The position numbers and the translations under genes are program-made. The notes under the pieces were generated by a model, which was not told the origin of the DNA, did no database searches, and saw nothing but the letters and a program-made list of their open reading frames with translations. This document shows positions 49,501 to 61,500 of a stretch of DNA of 64,000 nt, piece by piece. Numbering within the stretch: the first letter of the stretch is position 1; every line of letters begins with the position of its first letter. Source of the stretch: Pseudoips prasinana (Eukaryota; Arthropoda; Insecta; Lepidoptera; Nolidae); the NCBI GenBank assembly GCA_951640165.1, contig OX621254.1, positions 24,340,001-24,404,000 on the forward strand, written 5' to 3'.

Positions 49501-52500
49501 TAATTTAAAATTTGACTAGGTAGGCTTGAAGTACTTAATTTAAATTAAGTAAATAACGAGCATACTAACGAAGGGAAGTAGGTACTTTAATTAAATTACT
49601 GTACATAGAATATTTAATTTAAAGGAGATTGTATTTTTTTGTGCAGTGTATTCCATGTTTTAAGTACTTAAAATAACTGGATTCTAATTACGGCCCTGTT
49701 TTTTGTTATGTTCATGTTTGTTCGATAGATGGCGGTTTATTAAAAAAATTATATTAAAGGCTACAAAAAATGTATTTTGGTTATTAAAGGGGTTTTACGA
49801 ATGAATTTAAAACAAATTTCAGTACATACAATTATTAGATTATGATAGTACTGAGCTCTGCGTACCTAAATATTTTTTATTCCCATGACCCCAAGTGTCG
49901 CCATCTAATGTCGTGTAGAATTATGTTTCGAAACGTCGACGTTAAGGGAATTTTCTAGAACTATTTTGATAAAAAATCGCATAAAATTACTTACAAATGA
50001 AATTTGATGCCATCCATAGCATTAGAACGTCTGTCCGAGTAGTTTTTACAAGATAAAACACAACACTTCATTATTTTTCTCTTCTAGCGCAAATATTGCT
50101 GTAAATTGTGAACGTTCACGTAGTTGTGCCAGTGAACGCAAATAAACATGGAAGAATTCCTAGCTCGCGAAAATGACCCAACGCAGATTGTGCCGCGGTA
50201 GGCGGGGCTTAAACATTGTGCCGCGGACCGAGTGGGACCGAGTTTGCGCACTACAGGCATCAATGGCGGTCGTCTGTCAGTTATTAGTTTCAGCGTGTTT
50301 AATTTCCAAAAATGCCTTCCTGTGCAGTGAAGTGGTGTATTAATAAATCTCATTTGCATAACAAGAGTGTTGGAATTAGCTATTACGAGTAAGTACATCG
50401 CTATATATTTTAATTTTATTAAATATGAAGTCCAAAATATATGGTGATGTTGTTATGCAAACGTATCAATTTATTTATCTACACAACATTATGACGATTT
50501 TTTTTTATTTATTACAATTATTTTAATCTTAGATAAAATACTCAGTATCTTTAGGGTATGCACAAAAAATGGTAATGGTGGTATTAAAACAGCTTGTTTT
50601 CTTCAAATTTCCACTCGGTCTAAAGCGAAGAGAACTATGGATGAAAACGGTTCGTTTGGAAATGAATTCAATTCAATTTTATTTAAATATTTACAGGGTA
50701 ACTTGTAAAGTACCAATTACCTCACAGGACTAGACAGCTAAAACCATAAGCAACAACATTTATTTTACAACTTTTGATAATTTGTGTTTTTTTTGTAAAA
50801 CGTCTATATTAATTAATTTACCACTTGAATGTTTATAACTCTACGTGCATCGTAAATAATATGTAACCAGGCGGCTTGCGTAATCTTTGCGATGCCCGTA
50901 GAGTAAGTTGTTGCTTATGGTGTTAGCTTCCTAGTCCTGCGAGGTTGTTGGTATTTTACAAGTAACCCTGCATATCTAGATCACCTATAATTTCAAGTCG
51001 ATTCGTCCACGCGTTTTCAAGATAAAGGGTATTGACAGACAGACGGACGGATGGATAAAGAAGTGAAGGGGGCCCTAAAAAGTAGTACTTAAGTGTTATG
51101 TATACCTACGGAAATCGTAAATAATTATTAGTGAATAATTGGTTTCAAATTTGTTTTATTTACCTATTATCATAGCAAATAAACCCATTACTCGCCAAAT
51201 ACTGCTCTATTTAAAGACCTTAGAAAAACTCTTGCCGTAAAGTTCAAGATACTGTATATTTTATCATAATTCTTTATTATTTTAATAACATCAATGTCAC
51301 GGTGAATTATTTTCGTTGCACTTTATAACATAAAACATCCCTCGGCGAATGTCATGAACATGGTAATTTAGATCCGAACCTGACGTCATAAAGTCTACTT
51401 TTAAAAGGTGTATCTGAGCGGTAATATTTTGGCCAATCAGAGACCGTATTCCGTTGTGTCAGTTTGATTGAGATATTGGGTCAAAATTTGCGCTTAGTTT
51501 CCTTGAAGTAATGCTTCCATGTTTATTTGCGTTCACTGAGTTGTGCACAGGACGAACGCCAACAATACATTGACTTAAGCCACGCCTACATGATGACGTC
51601 AGGACTCAGTTGAAAATCACAGTGCTCAGTTGCTTAGGCCGTCTCCTCTTTGTAATAGCTCCATGGTGTTACCCTAGTGTCAGAGTTGTTCAAGCCGCCC
51701 AGTAGGCCTCCGATATGGCTTAATGGCTGTGGTCTAATGACTATAACCGGGACCGACAGCTTAACGTGCTGCCGATGCACGGAGACGCTCAGAAATTAAG
51801 CCTCTTTGGTGGTCACCCATCTATGAAGTGACCGCGACTAGTTGCTTAACCTCGACGATCACATACGGACCGATGACAGCATCTAGCTATGAGCGCCTCT
51901 CCTTCTTACCTCATCTTTTTCAATGACCGGTTTGTCGCCCACCCCCCACACTTCCAAGCTCTTGATGTGGAAGGTGGGATCCTTGCTGAGCCGCTTGAAG
52001 CCGCGGTACGTACTGCAGGACTCCGCCGAAGACCCCTCGCCGAACGGCTCCGCGTTCACAAATATGCCACCGAAGTTGAATTGTCCGCCCATTAACTGGA
52101 AAGAGAAGTTAATTTTATTGATTTGGGAAGTAGAGTTAAATTTCCTTAAGATTTATTAATTTCGTTAACAATATACATTGTGCTCGAAATACAATTCACT
52201 CATAACTAGCAGTTTTCAATTACATAAATAGGCATGTTCACTGCGGTTCGTCACCGCGTCAATAGATGGCGCTGTTAAGCTCGTTAAAAGTCGCAATGGT
52301 TTCGTTCACAAATATACTATATAGCTATCGTAGGATTTTTGTTGACAATATACCAGCATCAGTACAGTTTTGCGTGTTTTATTTATTTAAAACCCCAAAC
52401 ACACCCCTGAACTGCTTGGGCACTCAACATTGGTCCTAACGACCCGGATAGTACGGACCAGGATTTTTGACTCAAGTGTGGAGCCACCGCTGGCCGCGTT

Positions 52501-55500
52501 TCCCCCGTGTACTTGTAGTGAAACGCTACAGCAAGGTACACGATCCTCCGCACAAGCGGCGACAGCTTTGCCCAAACTGGGTCCAGAGCTGAGCCAGCAT
52601 CCCCGGAGCAGTACAAGGAGCGGCGACAGACGGCGCCACGTTTAGTTCAACGAGTGGTCACCAGAGGGCGCTGCTCGCAGTTCAACACTTCACAAGGACA
52701 ACACGGTGACGCAGGCGCAGCTTCGTGACGTCAGAGGGACGTCATACACAGTGAGTTCAACAAGCGGCCACAGATGGTGTTTGTGTGAAGTGCATTTTGT
52801 GAGTACATTTGTTTACCTTTTTATCCTGTCCGTAATCAGAGCAACAGTTTAAGTGCCGAGTAGTAATTAGTTCAACTTAGAACAATCGTGAAGACCGGAC
52901 TTAGAAAATTCAGTATCTTTTGGGACTTATAAAATTTTAGAACATTTTTAAACTTAGAATAATTTAGTTGTAGTTTGTGTGCATGTTAGTTAAGGACTTA
53001 GAATATTTAAGAAAAAACGGGGGAACGAGGAATCTATGTCCGATTTCCACCAGGTTTTGTGTATTGCCAAACACTTGTAAAATTTTTACCAGTGTTTAGA
53101 GACTTGTAATATTTTTTAACTTTTTGTTTACATTGACTTATAAAATTTTAATGCATTTGAGACTTAAAAATTTACACATATTTTTGAACATCAAATAACT
53201 TTTAACAAATTTTAACCAGTTCAAACACTTAGCATATTTATTTTAATAACAAATTAAATTTGAAAAAAAAAATAACTTAGAATCAATTTTTATTCACATG
53301 TTACTGAGCCAAAAATTGGAGACATTGTTTTAATAAAAGACGACGACTTGCCTCCAAGTCGCTGGTTGATGGGTAAAATTGTTGAAAAACACCCGGGGTA
53401 TGATAATGTCACCCGTGTCGTCACGTTACGCACTAAGTCATCAACAATCAAAAGACCAACATCCAAAATATGTATTTTACCTGTAGCCGATTAAGAAATA
53501 TTTTTTTGTTATTATTTATATTGGTTGTTGCATAAATCATAGTTTTATTACATGTTTTATTGTTTTAAGATCTATTTACACAACAATCAACTATTATAGA
53601 CATACAACCTAGAATAAGATGTTTAATTTTAAGATAGTTCATAATTTTGTTAGTTTTAAACTGTAGCACATAGTAGTTCGCCATGACTTCTAGCTTGTAG
53701 TTCATTGTAGTTCTCTTTTAGTTCTTAGTTTAGAGCAAGCAGGGCAGTAATTAGTACAAATTGTTTTAGTTATGTTTTAGTTTAGTTCATATTATTGTCA
53801 ATAAATATACATATCTTTTTACAGTACAAACTAAGATCAGCGTAATGTACCATAGAGCAATGTACCCCATTATATAAGAAGGACGTTCCATCAGTAACGT
53901 CCTTGGTGGGCGGTATGTTCACTGCGGTTCGTCACCGCGTCAATAGATGGCGCTGTTAAGCTCGTTAAAAGTCGCAATGGTTTCGTTCACAAATATACTA
54001 TATAGCTATCGTAGGATTTTTGTTGACAATATACCAGCATCAGTACAGTTTTGCGTGTTTTATTTATTTAAAACCCCAAACACACCCCTGAACTGCTTGG
54101 GCACTCAACAAGGCACATTAACAGTATACAATATACAATAATAAAATAGAACACAATCTACAACACACAGAACGATGGCAATAAAATTAACCAAGGGCAA
54201 TTAATAAGGTAATAGGATTTCAATTCATCTGATACATTAATTATTATTGGAGTTTGTCAACTCTGATACTAAATAAAAACAATTTTGAATCAAGAATGCC
54301 TTAACTTAGTTTTAAGCAGCGAATAATTGTGAAAATGTGTGTGTAAATTATTGATTTTAAAGGAGTTGGTAAACTGTTAAAAGTTTCTATAACTTAGTTT
54401 TGAGCAGAATGTTTAGCAATATTAAATTTTGGTACCATTTCATTTTTTATGACTTTTCGTCGTGTGCTCTATCTAAGCTCTCTTTCATTCGAAGATTCAC
54501 GTGGATATATTTGGATAAATGACTTAAAAGAATATTTCATATCCTAACAGCCTGTGCACACCACGTTTGTTAAACGCGCCGCCGACGCACGATTTAGATA
54601 CGCGCGTCGGCAGCGCGCTTTTGTCCTACATCGCAGTTTGTTGTCGTTTGTATCGATTTAAACACGCATTTTTAGATTTTTAGAGGTGTGCAAAGGTCTT
54701 CAGGCTGCGTCTGATTTGCGTGCGTATCGCTACAAACGCGCGTCAACGGCGCGTTTACACGTGATGAGCATAACCCTTAATGTTTTCAAAATATTGAAGA
54801 CTAAATATCGCCGCTACTGCTAAAACCTATAGCAGGAAATCTTTATCATAATTTTTCCAGCCCAAACTGATGTAAAAGGCACACTAAATGATAGGAACGT
54901 AAGTAGTATTATTAATTAACCATAAAAACCAATCTAAGGCTTGTCAACCTCGGACATATTAGAAGACATCCGTTAAGATGGTGCTGTTGAAGTGAAAGTT
55001 ACAGATACAATTAGTGAAAGTTACAAATACATTAAGTAAACTTACAAACACAGTTTGAAGATAGATTTGAATTTATGCTGACAAAGTTTTAGGTAAGTAG
55101 TAGTATCACAGTCTAAATCAGTTGTACAGAACCATTACTAGATTACTATGAACATACTAGTAAAATCTATTAAGGTAGTCCACAGAAGAAAATAGTGAAC
55201 CAATAATGGGTGTTACGATAAAACGTGACAATTTTATTTCCACCCAAACATCAATGATTCAAATCAACTCATTTGGAAAATTAACACTAATCACCTAAAC
55301 CTTGTAGCAAAATAAGAGTAGAGTACATTAAAATGCAATAAATAAATAATTGTAAAGACAGTATAGTAACGAAAACAAACGTAACCAATGATGACAATAA
55401 ACGAAATATTACCTATACAAATTAAATTTAAAATAAAACAAACATTTAATAAAACTTTGATAAAATAGCAAATAAAGTTTAAAATAAAACAGTAAAAGAA

Positions 55501-58500
55501 CGTAATGTTAATTTTAAAAAATATCACTTAAAAAACAGTAATGAAAGTTTTAACAAAACTGTAAATGAAATTAAAAAAAACATTAAGCGAAAGCTAAAGA
55601 AAAAAGTTAAAAAAGCGAAAATAAAAACAACAAAGAAACAGTAAATGAGACTTAAAAAAAAGGAAACGAAAGTCAGAAATACACTTACCAATCCATTGGG
55701 CAACGTCTTAGTATGATGATTCATGTACTGGTAATGGTCATTGTAAGTAGTGGCGGGGTACACTCTCATCTTGGGCGCCACCGTGAACAGGAACGAGTCC
55801 TCGTTGCCCGAGAAGTTGGGCCCCAGCGCCCACGACGCGGGGGCGTAGCCGCCGAAGATGTAGCCAGCGTTGTCCTCGATTATTATTATTGAGGCACCTT
55901 GTTCTTGGATGCGTCCTGAGGAATAACAGAATATAATATAATAATATCCTGGGGCATTATTCACACACGGCCATCCGATTCCAAACGAATAATAATGTCC
56001 TCCTAGCAGAATTTCGGCCACGGCGGCCAGTCTCAATAGAGATTAGCCATCTGCGCGGGATATATTATAGTACACAAGTGTGTGCGCGCAAAACAGGAGG
56101 ACTTTTTATTGCATCACTCTCATGATCCGATGGGACGCCTAGCGACTGGAAAGAGATCAGGTACGGAACCGACGGCTTTACGTGCTCTTCGAGGCACGGG
56201 GTTATAATACCGCCAACTCCCAGACTTCGAGCTGCTGCTGAGAATTTTTTCTTTTTACAGTAAAGTCCCAAAATCACCTTTGGCCCAACCTGGGATTTTA
56301 ACCCACCACCTCGTTATTTGCGGGTGAACACGCTACCGCTCGAACAACGAGGCAGTCCCAAACTAAGCAGAGCTTTTACTATGGAAACTAGATAGCTGAT
56401 ATACTACATATTTTATACTAGTTTAACCTTTATTTATTTGAACGCCATTTAAGAAATCGATGTTCGGCGACTTAGCCGGTAGAGCCCCTGTACATCCAAT
56501 CAAAATCGGCAACAGTTTTAATAAAAATGTAAACAATGGAAGTTGTACAATAGACTGTTGGTCTAGTGGCTAGTGCCCCTGACTGATAAGTCAGAGATCG
56601 TGGGTTCGATCTCCAGCCGAGACTTATCTTCGTGTGACGAATATGATAATTTCTTCTGTGTCTAGGTGTAATTTATCTATTATTTATGTGTTTAGAAATA
56701 TATATGTAAGTATGTTTATCAGTTGTCTGGTTGTTATGGTACAAGCTTTGCCTAGTTTGGGATCCGATGGCAGTCTATTAGTTGTCCCAAGATGCATATT
56801 TATCATTAAAGGAACATACAGCGTTACTTGTAAAACACCAACAACCTCGCAGGACTAGATAGCTAACACCATAAGCAACAACTTTTGTTCTACAACTTTT
56901 GGTATTTTGTTAAATTTGATTTTCGTAAAGATATTCATTTATTGTTGCATGGAATCGAAGTTATTACCTATTTACGTAACTTCATGTACAAAATGTATGT
57001 TGGCCTATTGACAGGCCGGTTGGCGTGGTCGGTAGATACTTACCTTTTACGCCGCAGGTCGTTGGTTCGATTCCCACCCAGGACAGATAGTTGTGTGTAT
57101 AAACATGTCTGTTTGCCCTGTGTCTGGGTGTAATTATCTATATAAGTATGGAATACAAGAAATGATGAAATTATTTGTAATTTTGATAGTATAGATTTGT
57201 TTACCTGCCATAGTAGAGAATGACTCGCCGTGAATATGGGAAGAGAATAGGAACCGCCACTTGTGCTGGTGCTTCTGCGGGATGTGGCTGTTGAGCCACA
57301 CGATGTGCGAGATGTCGATAAACGCGGGGTAGTCCGGCATCGCGTCCAGACCTGCAACACGAGATTCAAATAATCCTTACTAATATTATAAACGCGAAAA
57401 TAACTATGTCTGTCTGTCGCGCTTTCACGCCAAAACTACTGAACCGATTTAAATGAAATTTGGTACACCAATAGTCTAGAGCCTTAGAAAGGACACAGGC
57501 TACTTTTTAATGCCAAAAAAGGGTTGTGACGGGTTGAAAAGGGGATGAAAAGTTGTATGATATCGTAATATTTTGAGCTAGAAGCTTGCAACTTATTTTT
57601 TAAGCTGTTGATTCGATATAAATAAATATGACATTCAAAGTTTGTAAAAGTTATACCCTCAGGGGTGTAAAATAACAATATAGAATAGGGAATGCAAGTT
57701 TGTATGTTGTTTTTTTATGAATGTTTTATAAGTTTGCAACAAGAGACAAAATATTGGAGATATTCTGACGTCACATTTACGGAGTCATAACAAAATGTAC
57801 GGATGAAGTCGCGTGCACAGCTGGTTCGTTTTATTTACACATACTTACATACATAGACTCACGCCTGTTTTCCAGAGGGGTAGGCAGAGACAACGGACTT
57901 CCATTTGTCACGATCCTTGCATACCTCTTTCGCTTCGTTTACTGACATTATATTCTTCATACATGCTCGCCGGTTTAGGGTACTTCTGACCTGACCTTTC
58001 CTGACCTTTCCTCGTTTTACTTATTAATCTAAAATAATCTCACAGCTACTTCACATTAAACACGTACATAACCCGAACTATACAAAACTTCTCCAATTCC
58101 ATAAGAACATATAGAAGTAAAAATATAGCCTCACCATCAGGGACTGGTAGCAGAGAAGGGACGGCGTGCAATGAGGGCATTGGGGTGGGGCTCTCGTCTC
58201 CCGGCTTCTTGTTGATGCCGTACAGGTTCACGAACACCATCTCCGCCATTTGCCGTAAAAGAGTGTTGGATTGCAGCCTGGAATTGAAGAACAATGCTTA
58301 ATAGAGCGCTACAAGTTTACAGCTGCAAAGAGAATACAACAGACTACACGTGTGCCTTACCAGATAAGACAGTAGCTTCGCCGCTTCGTGTCCCGGTTTC
58401 GATTCCCGCGAGGAACAAATATTTGTGTGACCCATAAATAGTTTTTCTGAATCTGGATGTCCGCCAATTAATGTTTTTAAAGTAACCCGCGACACAGGGA

Positions 58501-61500
58501 TTAATTTCCTTAGTGCGGACGTGTTGTTTTTATCTATTAAACGCTTTAGCATAGGCACGATTTAGGAGGCGGACTTAATGCCGAAGGCACTGTCTACCAG
58601 TCAACCTTAGGCCTCTGCCTAAAATGGTTTTAGCAAAGGCTCGCAGGTTTTCTTTTTTTTTTAAAAAGCTACTCTTTGCCATCCTTATTTCGACAGGAAG
58701 AGAGTTCCAGTACGATGAAGAGGACATTGAAGAAGACGTTTGTGAGAAGACCGAATGTTTTTATTGTGCTGAGTATGAACATATTTAAAAGGCAAGTTAA
58801 ATATTGAGGAGAAGAAGGAGAATCTATATAGCGAACGCATGATAGTTAAGGCTCTTAAAATTCTACGCTGACGAACAGGCAACAACTTTAACGTATTTAC
58901 AAATATTGAAAATGAATCGAATGCAGTTATCCAGAAGTCGGTCGAGTTTATTGAGGATCTGCGTTCAGGTCAAAGTAACATACATCACCATAGTCAATTA
59001 TAAGAAAGATCTACACGAGCGTTACCTTTGTTTAACGGTAGCATATTCACCCGCAGATAATGAGGTCTAGGGTTCAAATCCCGGGTCGGGACAAAGTTTT
59101 TGTTAAGAAATTTTCTTATTACCGCCCCAAGTCTGGGAGGTGGCGGTATTACACCCTCGTGCCTGTGAGAGCACGTAAAGTCTCCGTTCCTGTACCTGAC
59201 CTCTTTCCGGTCGTGTCACTAGTCGTCCCATCGGATCATGAGAGTGATGGGATAGAAAGTGCCCCTGTGTTTACGCACACACTTGGGCACTATAATATCT
59301 ATATATATAAAAATCAATGCCACTTTTCGTTGTAATGTTATAACTCAACAACGCCTTTACCGATTTAGGTAATTTTGGTCTTGAATTATTCGTGGACGTC
59401 CAGGGAAGGTTTGTACGTACAAAAAGTCTTTAAAAAGTGTAAATACATCTTTTAGCAATTTAAAATATTTTTTGTTTGAATAAATGAACGTAATAATCAT
59501 TTTTTTATTACTATGCCTTATACGTAGCGAAGCACGTACCAGGCCGCTAGTTTTTAATAAAAATAAATCAAGACCACTGTAATAATACCCACGTAGATGG
59601 CTAGACTCCATGGAGACTGGCCGCCGTGTCCGAAATTCGGCTAGGAGGAATTTATTATTTTATTAATTAATAATAATGATAATCATAGACTATACTAGAC
59701 TCACCATTTAGACAGCTGTGTGGCGGTACACGTGACCATGGGCGTGTCGCTATCACCCCCCATGCCCGCGGCTATTGCCTCGCCCAGCGCCTGCACGTGA
59801 GACGCTCTCCCTCTGAAACCCTTGCTGATCCACACCTGGGCTCGTTTGGAGGATGATGCCTTCAGGACTTTGATGTAAGTTGAGGCTATACTTTCGCAAT
59901 ACTATAATCAAGAAAAAAAATGTGAGCCGTCACGGGACGCCTGGCAGATGTGAAACATCGACATTATTTTGTAAAAGTAATATGCAGAAAAGAACATATT
60001 GTGATAGGAACTAAATATGTCATAATGATAAAATAAAAAGTCGATTGCGCATGCGTCGCCACGCCAGAAATCTGTTTTACGTGCGGCAATAAAGCGATGC
60101 GCCTCTATTATGAGCAGGGTACGAGGCAGTCCCAATAGCATATTAAACACGATCGTGGACCGGTGGGACAGCCCAATACTGGAACATTGGATGCGCAAAC
60201 ATACCCCAATGGGGTGTTTTTTGAATGTTTAGCTTTAAGGTATAGGCTTTAAGTAACTAACAATAGTGTTTAAGTTCATAAATTATTTACTAACAAATAT
60301 GGATTTTAATTATCTGGAAATAAATTATTATTATTATATTAAAAATAATTAATTGGATTAATAATTTTGACTGTACGTGTGGCGCAGCGACGAAGACAGT
60401 CGCCTCGGCGCTACATGTCGCGGGTTCGAGTCCCGCGCCTGACAACTATTTGTGTGACCCATATATTGTACCCAGTTGTTTTGAGTCTGGATGTAATTTG
60501 TGTCCGTCTATTATATGTTTGTAAAGTACCCCGCGACACAGGGATTAGATTCCCTACTGTGATAAAAAAAAATAGTAATATCCTGGGACATTATTTAGAC
60601 ACGGCCAACTGATCCCAAACTAAGCAGAGCTTGTACTATGGAAACCAGATAAGTGATATATAAGATACAGTACTGTTTTTGCAAATACATACTTATGTAG
60701 ATAATTAGACCCAGACTGAGGACAAACAGAAATGTTCATGCACACAAATATCTGTCCTGGGTGGGAATCGAACCCACGACTTCTGTCGGGAAAAGCAAGC
60801 ATTTGTTAATCACGTCAACACGCCCGTCGAAATTAAACCCGCTATGTCTAGGTAATGTAACATAGAGCAAGATCTATATGAGGATAGGGTGATACTCTTT
60901 CTAGATACGAAGATTAATCCAATTGTTACTAGAGTACTTAATAATATACAAAAAAAGTTAAAGTTCTTGCTGGCTTAAAGTCTGGATTAAGTGAGACACA
61001 TCGAACGCAATATGAAGATAGATCGACGCTCTCTACAGACTCTAAATCTTAATTCGCTTGTTACTTGAGTACCTAAGTTGAAAACTTGCTAACTTTTACT
61101 GCCCAAAGTATAGTGGATAGTGAGCCTGACTGCTGAGCCAGGAGGTTCGATCCCCATCCAAGGCAAATCTTTGTTTGATGAGCACGATCATTATGTGTGT
61201 ATGAGCGTAATTTATCTATATTAGCTGTGCCCCGCGGTTTTACCCGCGTTAAATTTTATATATTATCACGGCCCCTCCCCCGTAGGTGATAGCGTGATAA
61301 TATGTAGCCTATATGTTGAACCGACCTATTAGTAATATTCATGCAAAATTTGAAGTAAATCCATGCAGTACTTTTTGAGATTAGCCCGGACATATACATA
61401 CAGACAAACAGACACACAGACAAAAATTCTAAAATCTATATTTTTGGCTTCGATATCGATAGCAGATCACGCCCCAAGTATCCTTTTAAAAAAATATACA

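Larger units (their letters stand above)
50130..51538 (+). mobile_element. Decayed P-like DNA transposon with THAP-domain exon
   Basis: Terminal inverted repeats of 25 bases are perfect: CAGTGAACGCAAATAAACAT+GGAAG at the left and its complement ending at 51538. AGTTGTGC is duplicated on both sides (50122-50129, 51539-51546), an 8-bp target duplication as made by P and hAT elements. The left end encodes a THAP zinc-finger start, the DNA-binding domain of P-type transposases. The remaining 0.8 kb shows no transposase frame, and a second element is inserted inside (50694-50970). It is a non-autonomous or dying copy in the last intron of the MEAK7-like gene. Confidence 0.82.

Noticed and set aside
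50130..51538. hAT element instead of P-like
   Set aside because: CAGTG ends and an 8-bp duplication also fit hAT, but the THAP exon inside the left end favours the P superfamily. Not fully excluded.
56550..56625. Possible genuine tRNA gene (A box, anticodon-like arm, B box)
   Set aside because: Stems are imperfect, and the sequence runs straight into a SINE body shared with 3222, 35690 and 61105. The same holds for the other tRNA-like heads.
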